The notes under the pieces: generated by a model
Told to the model about the DNA's origin: nothing
Seen by the model: only the letters and a program-made list of their open reading frames with translations
Databases searched by the model: none
Shown: piece after piece, positions 25,880-32,714 of the stretch
Layout: the number at the start of each line of letters is the position of its first letter
Numbering within the stretch: the first letter of the stretch is position 1
Assembly: GCA_016710435.1 (NCBI GenBank)
Contig: JADJVV010000001.1
Span: 496,001-560,000 of the forward strand
Direction: 5' to 3'
DNA: 64,000 bases
Origin: Hyphomicrobiales bacterium
GTDB taxonomy: Bacteria > Pseudomonadota > Alphaproteobacteria > Rhizobiales > Aestuariivirgaceae
Translations under genes and position numbers: made by a program

Positions 25880-26785
25880 TTGCATAAGCCAGTTATGATC
25901 TTGGGAGGGCCGAATACCGGCACGAGCAGTCTGGTGGGTATGTTGAACGCCCACCCCTCATTTCTCATCCTTTATGAAACCGACCTGAACGAGTTGAGCC
26001 TGGGCAAATATGCGCGGCGCTTGCTGACGGCAATGCCGGACCTGAGGCACATCATGCGCGAACATGGGCGCAGTGACGAAGCCTATCGCAAGCTGCTGAA
26101 GCATGCTGGCAAGCAGGGTTTTGACTTCACGATCGCCGGTGACAAGCTGCCCTTGTTCAACGCCGCCGCCCTCAACAGGTTCAAGACATTCAAGTTGCTC
26201 TATATGTACCGGAAGCCGGCTGAGTGGCTGGCGAAGGCGGCCAAATCATTGCACGGTGAAGCTGATGTTCGCCCCCTTCTCGTCGAGTATTTCGGCGGCC
26301 TCTTGCTGGCGAAATCTGCGTCGGATTGCATGATCGTTCATTTCGACGATTTCCTTGGCGACAATGCCAATGTCGTGAAGCGCGTGTTTTCGTTTTGTGG
26401 ATTTGATACGCCACCGCAGGCGTTGCGCTGGTGGGAAACAGTCGGCCACTATTCCGATCCTTACCGCTCATCGCAGAAATGGTGGATGGCGCACGGCAGT
26501 TCGCTGGTGGAGCCGCGCCGCAATGATACGCGCATCAATCGTCTCGGCCATCCCGCATGGGCGGTGGTGGAAATGGCTTTTGCGCAGGCGGAAAGCATTG
26601 AACAGGGCAGCCTGGATCAAGCCGCGCGAATTGGCATGCTGGAAACCTTCACGGCGGCACTGGGCACCCAACCCATTCCACTGGCCAGCCTGATGACGTT
26701 CCAGACGCGGCGCGTTGCGATGAAGAAGCGCACCTTGCGCGGCATGCTCAACAGCCTTCTGGTGCGCCGTGACAGCGCTGCCTGA
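25880..26785 (+). CDS. Sulfotransferase family protein
   Basis: A 301-residue cytoplasmic P-loop sulfotransferase. The 5'-phosphosulfate loop is LGGPNTGTSSLVGML (about 8-22), matching the GxxxxGT[ST] pattern, and the 3'-phosphate region YMYRKPAEWLAKAAKS (about 110-125) has the expected Arg and Ser. PAPS-dependent sulfation of a glycan or lipid is predicted; the acceptor is unknown. The TTG at 25880 is proposed as start because TTGAGG lies just upstream; ATG 25895 has no ribosome site. Converges on the carbamoyltransferase. Confidence 0.75.
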   Translation: MHKPVMILGGPNTGTSSLVGMLNAHPSFLILYETDLNELSLGKYARRLLTAMPDLRHIMREHGRSDEAYRKLLKHAGKQGFDFTIAGDKLPLFNAAALNRFKTFKLLYMYRKPAEWLAKAAKSLHGEADVRPLLVEYFGGLLLAKSASDCMIVHFDDFLGDNANVVKRVFSFCGFDTPPQALRWWETVGHYSDPYRSSQKWWMAHGSSLVEPRRNDTRINRLGHPAWAVVEMAFAQAESIEQGSLDQAARIGMLETFTAALGTQPIPLASLMTFQTRRVAMKKRTLRGMLNSLLVRRDSAA

Positions 26786-26806
26786 TCAGCCGCATCCCGG
26801 GAAACC

Positions 26807-28639
26807 CTAGTCGAGTTCGAACGCCGTCTCGTAGCTGAGCTTCAGCGCGACATCCTGTTGCTCCTTGCGCAGCAGGCAATTGCCGACGACGAGAACCTCG
26901 ATTTCCGTGCCCATGAAACAGCGGAACGCGTCCTCAGGTGAACACACCAGGGGCTCGCCCCGCACGTTGAAACTGGTGTTGACGACAACGGGGCAGCCCG
27001 TCTTTGCGCCGAAGGCCGAAATGAGCGCGTGATAGAGTGGATTTGTATCCTTGTGCACCGTCTGCACGCGGGCCGAATAGTCCACATGGGTCACGGCGGG
27101 AATGTCGGAGCGCGGAACGTTGAGTTTATCGATGCCGAAGAGCGCTTCTTCCGCAGCCGACATGGCGCGGCGCTTGCCCTCCACCACATCGGCCACCAGC
27201 AGCATGTAGGGACTGTCGGTGTCCATTTCGAACCACTCCGCCACGTTCTCGCGCAACACGGAGGGTGCGAAGGGGCGGAATGACTCACGGTATTTCACCT
27301 TCAGGTTCAGCACCGATTGCATCTTGGGCGAACGCGGGTCGCCGAGGATGGAGCGGTTGCCCAAGGCGCGCGGACCGAACTCCATGCGGCCCTGGAACCA
27401 TCCCACAGCTTTGCCATCCGCAAGGGCCGCCGCGGTTTCGCTCACGACCTTGCCGTCGTCCAGGACCTCGAAGCGCGCGCCAGCGGCCTTCAGGCGGGCC
27501 TCGATGTCGGGCTGGTCATAGGCCGGACCGAGATAGGCCCCGGCCATGCCGTCGCCCATTGCCGCGACCTTCCGTGCCACACCACCGATTCCGTGGCAGA
27601 CGGAGAGCGCCGCACCCAACGCACCGCCTGCATCGCCAGAGGCGGGCTGGATCCAGATGCGGTCGAAGGCACCGTCCCGCAACACCTTGCCATTGGCCAC
27701 GCAGTTGAGGGCGACGCCACCGGCGAGGCAAAGGTTGCGGGCGCCGGTGTCTTTGGCGATCGCGCGCGTCATCTTCAGCACGACCTCTTCGAGCACGTGT
27801 TGGACCGATGCCGTGAGATCCATCTCCCGCTGGGTGAGAAGTTGCTCCGCCTTGCGCGGCGGGCCCCCAAACAACTGGTCAAACTTCGCGTTGGTCATGG
27901 TGAGACCGGTCGCGTAATCGAAGTAGTCCATGTTCAGCCGGTAGGAACCGTCGTCCTTCACGTCGATCAGGTTGTCGAGGATCGTCTGGGCGAAGCGCGG
28001 CGTGCCATAAGGCGCCAATCCCATGATCTTGTATTCGCCCGAGTTGACCTTGAAGCCGGTGTAGTAGGTGAAGGCGGAATAGAGGAGGCCCAGCGAGTGG
28101 GGGAAGTGGATCTCCTTGTGGATGTCCAGCGTCTCGCCCTGCCCCATTGCCAGCGACGTGGTGGCCCATTCGCCCACGCCGTCCATCGTCAGCACTGCGG
28201 CATTTTCAAACGGCGACGGATAGAAGGCGCTGGCCGCATGGCTCAGGTGATGTTCGGTGAACATCAGCTTCTCGCCATCGAAGGCCGGTGCGATCTTCTT
28301 GAACTCCTTCTGCAGGAGGCTCTTCTGGAACAGCTTCTCGCGCAACCACACCGGCATGGCCATGCGGAAGGAGGTGAAGCCCCGGGGCGCGAAGGCGAGA
28401 TAGGTTTCGAGCAGGCGCTCGAACTTCAGGAACGGCTTGTCGTAGAAGGCAACGTAATCGACGTCCTCAAGTTTCAGGCCGCCGGCCTGCAGGCAATACG
28501 CGATGGCCTGCGTGGGGAAACCGGGATCGTGCTTCTTGCGGGTGAAGCGCTCTTCCTGCGCCGCCGCCACAATGCGCCCATCCACCACCAGAGCCGCAGC
28601 ACTGTCGTGATAGAACGCCGATACGCCAAGGACTCGCAA
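26807..28639 (-). CDS. Carbamoyltransferase (NodU/CmcH family)
   Basis: A 610-residue enzyme that carries carbamoyl groups from carbamoyl phosphate to a sugar or other hydroxyl via a carbamoyl-adenylate. The N-terminal Kae1-like domain has LGVSAFYHDSAAAL (about 4-17), EHHLSHAASAFYPS (about 128-141, metal His residues) and TMDGVGEWATTS. The C-terminal part contains GRMEFGPRALGNRSILGDPR in two pieces (about 425-444) and NTSFNVRGEPLV (about 550). Length is normal. It is followed by two small membrane proteins (DUF5989, SxtJ-like). The usual clustering of these in polysaccharide loci supports an envelope glycan as acceptor (inference). Confidence 0.92.
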   Translation of the reverse strand: MRVLGVSAFYHDSAAALVVDGRIVAAAQEERFTRKKHDPGFPTQAIAYCLQAGGLKLEDVDYVAFYDKPFLKFERLLETYLAFAPRGFTSFRMAMPVWLREKLFQKSLLQKEFKKIAPAFDGEKLMFTEHHLSHAASAFYPSPFENAAVLTMDGVGEWATTSLAMGQGETLDIHKEIHFPHSLGLLYSAFTYYTGFKVNSGEYKIMGLAPYGTPRFAQTILDNLIDVKDDGSYRLNMDYFDYATGLTMTNAKFDQLFGGPPRKAEQLLTQREMDLTASVQHVLEEVVLKMTRAIAKDTGARNLCLAGGVALNCVANGKVLRDGAFDRIWIQPASGDAGGALGAALSVCHGIGGVARKVAAMGDGMAGAYLGPAYDQPDIEARLKAAGARFEVLDDGKVVSETAAALADGKAVGWFQGRMEFGPRALGNRSILGDPRSPKMQSVLNLKVKYRESFRPFAPSVLRENVAEWFEMDTDSPYMLLVADVVEGKRRAMSAAEEALFGIDKLNVPRSDIPAVTHVDYSARVQTVHKDTNPLYHALISAFGAKTGCPVVVNTSFNVRGEPLVCSPEDAFRCFMGTEIEVLVVGNCLLRKEQQDVALKLSYETAFELD

Positions 28640-28651
28640 GACCGATGTGCC

Positions 28652-28801
28652 TCAGAAAATCGTGTAGATGAAGGGCGCCACGGCGCTGCCCTTGGCCAGG
28701 ATCAGCAGACCGCCGAACACCACGAGCATGACCAGAAGCGGCAGGAGCCAGACCTTCTTGCGTTCACGGGCAAAGGCCCAGAGTTCTTTCAGGAAAGACA
28801 T
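28652..28801 (-). CDS. DUF5989 small membrane protein
   Basis: A 49-residue protein (MSFLKELWAFARERKKVWLL, then a membrane helix, then LAKGSAVAPFIYTIF). The motif ending in GSAVAPFIYT is the DUF5989 hallmark. GAGGAG lies 8 bases before the ATG at 28801. It has one transmembrane segment (about residues 18-36) with a basic cytoplasmic lead. DUF5989 genes travel with NodU/CmcH carbamoyltransferases and SxtJ-like proteins, and it sits exactly between those two here. It probably anchors or assists the carbamoyltransferase at the membrane (inference). Confidence 0.85.
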   Translation of the reverse strand: MSFLKELWAFARERKKVWLLPLLVMLVVFGGLLILAKGSAVAPFIYTIF

Positions 28802-28810
28802 GGAAACTCC

Positions 28811-29251
28811 TCAGAATTGCCGCCGCACCGATTCGGGCGGGGGCCCCGGTGGCTTGCGTTCGATCCAATAGCTCTTGGCGTTGGGCTCGTAGTCCATGTT
28901 CAGCAGTTTCTTTCCTGCCAGCCGCATGACAAGCGCCATGGGCGTGACCGCGACGAAGAACATGGCGCCGAGCACGATGGGATTGATGATGGCATGCAGC
29001 AGCAGCCCGAACTTGAACCAGAGCTTGTTCAGCGGGCGCAGGACCATGGGCGCGCCATAGCCAAGCGCCAGAAAGACAGCAGATACAACCAGCGCCCAGG
29101 GACGCCACGCCCCTCCATGCACCAGCGGCAGGAGTGCGACCAGCGCGAAGACCCCGGCGAAGACGTGGGCGAAGCTGCGCTCGGTCGGCAGCTTCACATC
29201 GTCCTTGGCGGCAGGGCCCAGTCGCTCATGCGTGGCGGGGGAGGATTTCAT
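28811..29251 (-). CDS. SxtJ family membrane protein
   Basis: A 146-residue protein with about three membrane segments: VFAGVFALVALLPLV (about 32-46), WALVVSAVFLALGYG (about 54-68) and a long one IVLGAMFFVAVTPMALVM (about 90-108). The middle LRPLNKLWFKFGLLLH and the tail MDYEPNAKSYWIERK are typical of the SxtJ family, named after a protein of unknown function in the saxitoxin cluster. The ATG at 29251 is chosen; the longer frame reaches into the infA promoter. It is the first gene of the trio SxtJ-DUF5989-carbamoyltransferase (gaps of 9 and 12 bases). Confidence 0.85.
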   Translation of the reverse strand: MKSSPATHERLGPAAKDDVKLPTERSFAHVFAGVFALVALLPLVHGGAWRPWALVVSAVFLALGYGAPMVLRPLNKLWFKFGLLLHAIINPIVLGAMFFVAVTPMALVMRLAGKKLLNMDYEPNAKSYWIERKPPGPPPESVRRQF

Positions 29252-29397
29252 GGGCTGCCTGTTAGCGCCTCCGGACCCCTCCTGCAACCGCAGCGAACCG
29301 CCTCGCCCGCACTTGAAAATTGCTGGCGAAAGGTCCATTGCTGCCCCGCCTGCAACCGCGCCTGCGCCGGAAGAGGCTGCCAACCCAAGGAGATTGA

Positions 29398-29619
29398 ATG
29401 GCAAAGGAAGAACTGCTCGAATTTGAGGGCACTGTTTCGGAACTGCTGCCCAACGCGACGTTCCGCGTGAAACTGGACCACAATTCCCACGAAATCATCG
29501 CCCACACCTCCGGCAAGATGCGCAAGAACCGCATCCGCGTGCTGGCAGGAGACCGGGTCATGGTCGAGATGACGCCCTATGACCTGACCAAGGGCCGCAT
29601 CAACTACCGCTTCAAGTAA
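29398..29619 (+). CDS. infA: Translation initiation factor IF-1
   Basis: A 73-residue single OB-fold protein that binds the ribosomal A site during initiation. The sequence (AKEELLEFEGTVSELLPN, ISGKMRKNRIRVLAGD-type region as HTSGKMRKNRIRV, GRINYRFK) is the standard IF-1. AAGGAG lies 7 bases before the ATG. It leads the infA-maf-yacG cluster that alphaproteobacteria often have, here divergent from the sxtJ-like gene with a 146-base shared promoter region. Confidence 0.98.
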   Translation: MAKEELLEFEGTVSELLPNATFRVKLDHNSHEIIAHTSGKMRKNRIRVLAGDRVMVEMTPYDLTKGRINYRFK

Positions 29620-29634
29620 AGGGAACCGGGCGCA

Positions 29635-30279
29635 ATGGCCGAGGAAAAGCCCAAGAGCCGCCTGGTATTGGCCAGCGCCTCGCCGCGCCGTGTGGCGCTG
29701 CTGGAGCGCGCCGGTCTGGCGCCGGACCTCCTTTGCCCGTCGGACATCGACGAAACACCCGAACGGTTTGAAACACCGCGCCGCCTTGCCATCCGCCTCG
29801 CGCAGGACAAGGCCAAGGCCGTTGTGGATCTGCCGCTGGTGAAGGATCTCGGCCCCAACGTCTTCATCCTGGCGGCGGATACGGTGGTCGGGTTGGGCCG
29901 CCGTTCCGTACCCAAGGCCGAGACCGAGCAGGATGTGAAGGCCGCACTTGCCCTTCTCTCCGGCCGTTCGCACTGGGTCTATTCCGCCGTTTGCCTGATC
30001 GATCCCAAGGGTCGCCTCACCTACCGCTGCTCGGAAACCAAGGTCCGTTTCAAGCGCCTCTCGCGCGAAGACATCCACGCCTATGTCGCCAGCGGCGAAT
30101 GGCGCGGCAAGGCCGGGGGTTACGCCATCCAGGGCCGGGCCGAAGCCTTCGTGCGCATGCTCTCGGGCTCGCATTCCGGCGTGATCGGCCTGCCGCTTTA
30201 TGAGACCGTGCATCTTCTCGAAGGCGCGGGCTACCCCGTCTTCCACACGCTGATGCACAAGCCGTCGTCGCTGGTGTAA
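29635..30279 (+). CDS. maf: Maf-like nucleoside triphosphate pyrophosphatase
   Basis: A 214-residue Maf/HAM1-like protein. The N-terminal motif LVLASASPRRVALLERAGL (about 10-28) is the Maf signature, AADTVV (about 80-85) and the GKAGGYAIQGRAE stretch (about 158-170) complete the pyrophosphatase active site. Maf proteins hydrolyse non-canonical nucleoside triphosphates (dTTP, UTP or modified forms) to monophosphates and were linked to septum inhibition in Bacillus. It lies 15 bases after infA and overlaps yacG by one base. Confidence 0.95.
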   Translation: MAEEKPKSRLVLASASPRRVALLERAGLAPDLLCPSDIDETPERFETPRRLAIRLAQDKAKAVVDLPLVKDLGPNVFILAADTVVGLGRRSVPKAETEQDVKAALALLSGRSHWVYSAVCLIDPKGRLTYRCSETKVRFKRLSREDIHAYVASGEWRGKAGGYAIQGRAEAFVRMLSGSHSGVIGLPLYETVHLLEGAGYPVFHTLMHKPSSLV

Positions 30280-30470
30280 TGGCCGAGCCGGTCCATCTCC
30301 GGCCCCGGCGGCCCTGCCCCATCTGCAAGAAGCTTTCGGCGCAGAAATTTCACCCCTTCTGCTCCAGCCGCTGTGCCCAGATTGATCTTGGCCGCTGGCT
30401 TGGCGGCAACTACGCCATTCCCGCTGTTGAAACAGATACGCCGGACGATCAGGAACCGAACGAGTCCTGA
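30279..30470 (+). CDS. yacG: DNA gyrase inhibitor YacG
   Basis: A 63-residue zinc-binding protein. The four cysteines are arranged CPICKK and FCSSRCAQIDLGRWL (about residues 13-16 and 28-32), as in YacG. E. coli YacG binds GyrB and inhibits gyrase. Its stop is overlapped by the 3' end of the convergent kinase gene (22 bases). In many relatives a tRNA-Phe gene follows yacG directly; here it is about 4.6 kb further on. Confidence 0.92.
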   Translation: MAEPVHLRPRRPCPICKKLSAQKFHPFCSSRCAQIDLGRWLGGNYAIPAVETDTPDDQEPNES

Positions 30471-31864
30471 TCCTTGCGGTCGCGCACCACCGTGACCGTG
30501 CACGGAGCCTCCGATGCCACGCGCGCCGACACACTGCCCAGCAGTTTCCGCATGGTGGAATTGTCGCGCGCGCCCATCACGATGTGATCGACGGTGTTCT
30601 CCCGGGCATACTCCAGAATGGCTTCAGCCGGATCGGTTGCTTCCAGGACGTGGAAACTCACCTGCGCCTGCGGCACCTCCAGCGGGCGCGCCCAGTCCTT
30701 GAGTTGCACGATGCGCGATACGTGCTTGTTGTTGCCATCCTCGTCCAGCGTTGAATCGAGCGCGATGCGCTTCAGCTTCAGCACGTTGAGACAGGCGACG
30801 CGGATCTCCTTCGACCGTTCCACGATGCGCATGACCGTCTGCCGGACGGATTCGGAAAGTTCCGGCGACATGGTTGCAAGGTCGATGGCAACGGCCACGA
30901 TGGGTGCCTGCCCGAGCCCCGCACTCGTATCAGCCGGATGGTCGATCAGCGATTCGAAAGGTTCCGCCTTGCGCCGGAGTCGCACGAAGAAACCATCGGC
31001 GGTCTCCTTGTGCGCCCGCTTGGTGAGCCGTACCTCGGAAGGATGCGTGAGGTCGAAGAGCAACTGCTGCGCGTTCGGATAACGCTTGGAGGCGTTGACC
31101 TCCAGGCAGCGCAGGATCACCTCCTGCAGCCACAGCGGAACCTCCGCATTCAGTGCGCGGGGCGGCGGCGGGTCCCACCACAGGCGCTTCTTCAGCCCCT
31201 TCAGCCGCGGCGGATCGCCGAAGGGCCGTTCGCCCGTGGCGAAGAAATAGAGCATGGCCCCGAGCGCGAAGAAATCGCTGCGGAAATCATGGCGCTGCCC
31301 CATGATCTGTTCCGGTGCCATGTAGGGTGCCGTGCCATAGGGTAGCCGGAATTCCTCGCCCACCAGGTCCGGCAGGTCGAGATGCCGCGACAGGCCGAAA
31401 TCCACGAGCACGGCCTCGCCCGTGTGGCGCATCATGATGTTGGAGGGTTTGATGTCGAGGTGAACGACCCGCTGCCGGTGCAGTGCATCGAGAGCGATGG
31501 CGACGTGGCGGCCGATCTCCACCACATCGGCGATGGGCATCGGCAGCTTTTCAAGGCGCGGCAGCAGCGACTCGCCGTCCACCTTCTCCATCACGATATA
31601 GGGCTGAACGGCAAAGTCGCCGTTGGCGATGAAGCGAGGCACATGCGGGCCCTTGAGCCGCGGCATGATCATCTGCTCCATCTCGAAGCCCACGATCGTC
31701 GCCGGGTCCTCGCCTTCGTGCAGCACCGGCACCTTCATCAGGTATTCGGTATCGTTGTGCTCTTGAGTCACCGTCCAAAGCTGGGCCATGCCGCCGGTGT
31801 GCAGCAATTCCTTCACGCGGTAGCCGCCCACCACCGATCCGGGTTTCAATATGCCGTTTGCCAT
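30449..31864 (-). CDS. Ser/Thr protein kinase fused to a universal stress protein domain
   Basis: A 471-residue soluble protein. The kinase domain (about 10-280) has the Gly-rich loop LLHTGGMAQLW, the Lys in YLMKVPV, catalytic loop HLDIKPSNIM (HRD as HLD), DFG in VDFGLSRHL and APE in YMAPEQIMG, so it should be active. The second part (about 320-465) is a UspA-like domain with the ATP-site-like end GARDNSTMRKLLGSVSARV; the second Gly of the usual GxxG is Asp. This joins a Hanks kinase to a ligand-sensing stress domain in one chain, with no membrane segment. Upstream a metallophosphoesterase ends where it starts (5-base gap). Confidence 0.92.
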   Translation of the reverse strand: MANGILKPGSVVGGYRVKELLHTGGMAQLWTVTQEHNDTEYLMKVPVLHEGEDPATIVGFEMEQMIMPRLKGPHVPRFIANGDFAVQPYIVMEKVDGESLLPRLEKLPMPIADVVEIGRHVAIALDALHRQRVVHLDIKPSNIMMRHTGEAVLVDFGLSRHLDLPDLVGEEFRLPYGTAPYMAPEQIMGQRHDFRSDFFALGAMLYFFATGERPFGDPPRLKGLKKRLWWDPPPPRALNAEVPLWLQEVILRCLEVNASKRYPNAQQLLFDLTHPSEVRLTKRAHKETADGFFVRLRRKAEPFESLIDHPADTSAGLGQAPIVAVAIDLATMSPELSESVRQTVMRIVERSKEIRVACLNVLKLKRIALDSTLDEDGNNKHVSRIVQLKDWARPLEVPQAQVSFHVLEATDPAEAILEYARENTVDHIVMGARDNSTMRKLLGSVSARVASEAPCTVTVVRDRKDQDSFGS

Positions 31865-31869
31865 GCCCC

Positions 31870-32613
31870 TCAGCGCCCCTTGACCAGCCGCGCCGCCAGG
31901 CTTTCAGGAAGCCCGGCGTCCAGAATGCGCCGCGCCACGCCCTCCGCGTCATAGGGCGCGCGGTGATAGGTGAGACTGCGGACGGCGGAATTGTAGACGG
32001 CGAAGGACGCGGCGGGATTGCCGTCGCGCGGTTGCCCCACGGCGCCCAGTACAGCAAGCCAATGCCGGTGGCTGGCCAGCGGAATGGTGATGTCGGTCGA
32101 GGGCGTGTGCGCCGTCACCTTGCCGCCGGCCTGCGTGGTGCAATAGAGCGCCGGCATGTGAACGTGCCCGCAGAAGGTGACGCTGGCCTTCACCGCGGCA
32201 AGGCTGCGCCCCGCCATCTCGGCATCCGTCACGTAATTCCACGCGGACGGATTAGAGCCATCGGCATGGACAAAGAGATGTGAGCCGTCGTTCACTTCCA
32301 GGGGCAGCGACTTCAGGAAGGAAACGGATTCCGGCGAAAGATGCTGCCGCGTCCATTCCATCGCCGCGGCAGCGGCGGAATTCATGCGGCCGTCAGGATG
32401 GAAGGTCGCCTCGTCATGATTGCCGAGCACGGCGATGGCACCCGCCTCGACCAGGGGACGCACGCGCCGCACCACGGCCTCCGGGTCGGGCCCGTAGCCC
32501 ACGAAATCGCCGAGGAACACAAAGCGCTCCGCCCCCAGCGCCTCTGCGCCCGCAAGACAAGCCTCGAGTGCCGGCAGGTTGGCGTGGATGTCCGAGAGGA
32601 AGGCGAGTTTCAT
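31870..32613 (-). CDS. Metallophosphoesterase (YfcE/MJ0936-like)
   Basis: A 247-residue dimetal phosphoesterase. Motifs in order: LSDIHANLPAL (about 6-16), GDFVGYGPDP (about 36-45), GNHDEA (about 65-70), FVHA and FCGHVHMP (about 149-156). All metal ligands are present. Substrate unknown; phosphodiesters or protein phosphates are possible. The ATG at 32613 gives the canonical N-terminus MKLAFLSDIHAN. The start of the kinase gene follows its stop by 5 bases, so the phosphatase could oppose the kinase (inference). Confidence 0.88.
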   Translation of the reverse strand: MKLAFLSDIHANLPALEACLAGAEALGAERFVFLGDFVGYGPDPEAVVRRVRPLVEAGAIAVLGNHDEATFHPDGRMNSAAAAAMEWTRQHLSPESVSFLKSLPLEVNDGSHLFVHADGSNPSAWNYVTDAEMAGRSLAAVKASVTFCGHVHMPALYCTTQAGGKVTAHTPSTDITIPLASHRHWLAVLGAVGQPRDGNPAASFAVYNSAVRSLTYHRAPYDAEGVARRILDAGLPESLAARLVKGR

Positions 32614-32655
32614 GTGCAAAGTGTCGTCTGTCTGCTGGGCAAACTCAAGACTGCA

Positions 32656-32694
32656 CAAAACAGGGGCGGCTGCAACTTAAGTTGCAACCGCCCC
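32656..32694 (-). terminator. Strong terminator of the MFS transporter gene
   Basis: Inverted repeat with GGGGCGG (32663-32669), one mismatch, TGCAACTT (32671-32678), AAGTTGCA (32679-32686), one mismatch, CCGCCCC (32688-32694). On the minus strand the tail is TGTTTTG. It lies 21 bases after the stop of the MFS gene and before the metallophosphoesterase start. Confidence 0.8.
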
Positions 32695-32714
32695 TTCACT
32701 AGGTCAGGAGATGA

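Noticed and set aside
27317..29470. Long open frame opposite the carbamoyltransferase
   Set aside because: Runs across three real genes on the other strand and resembles nothing known.
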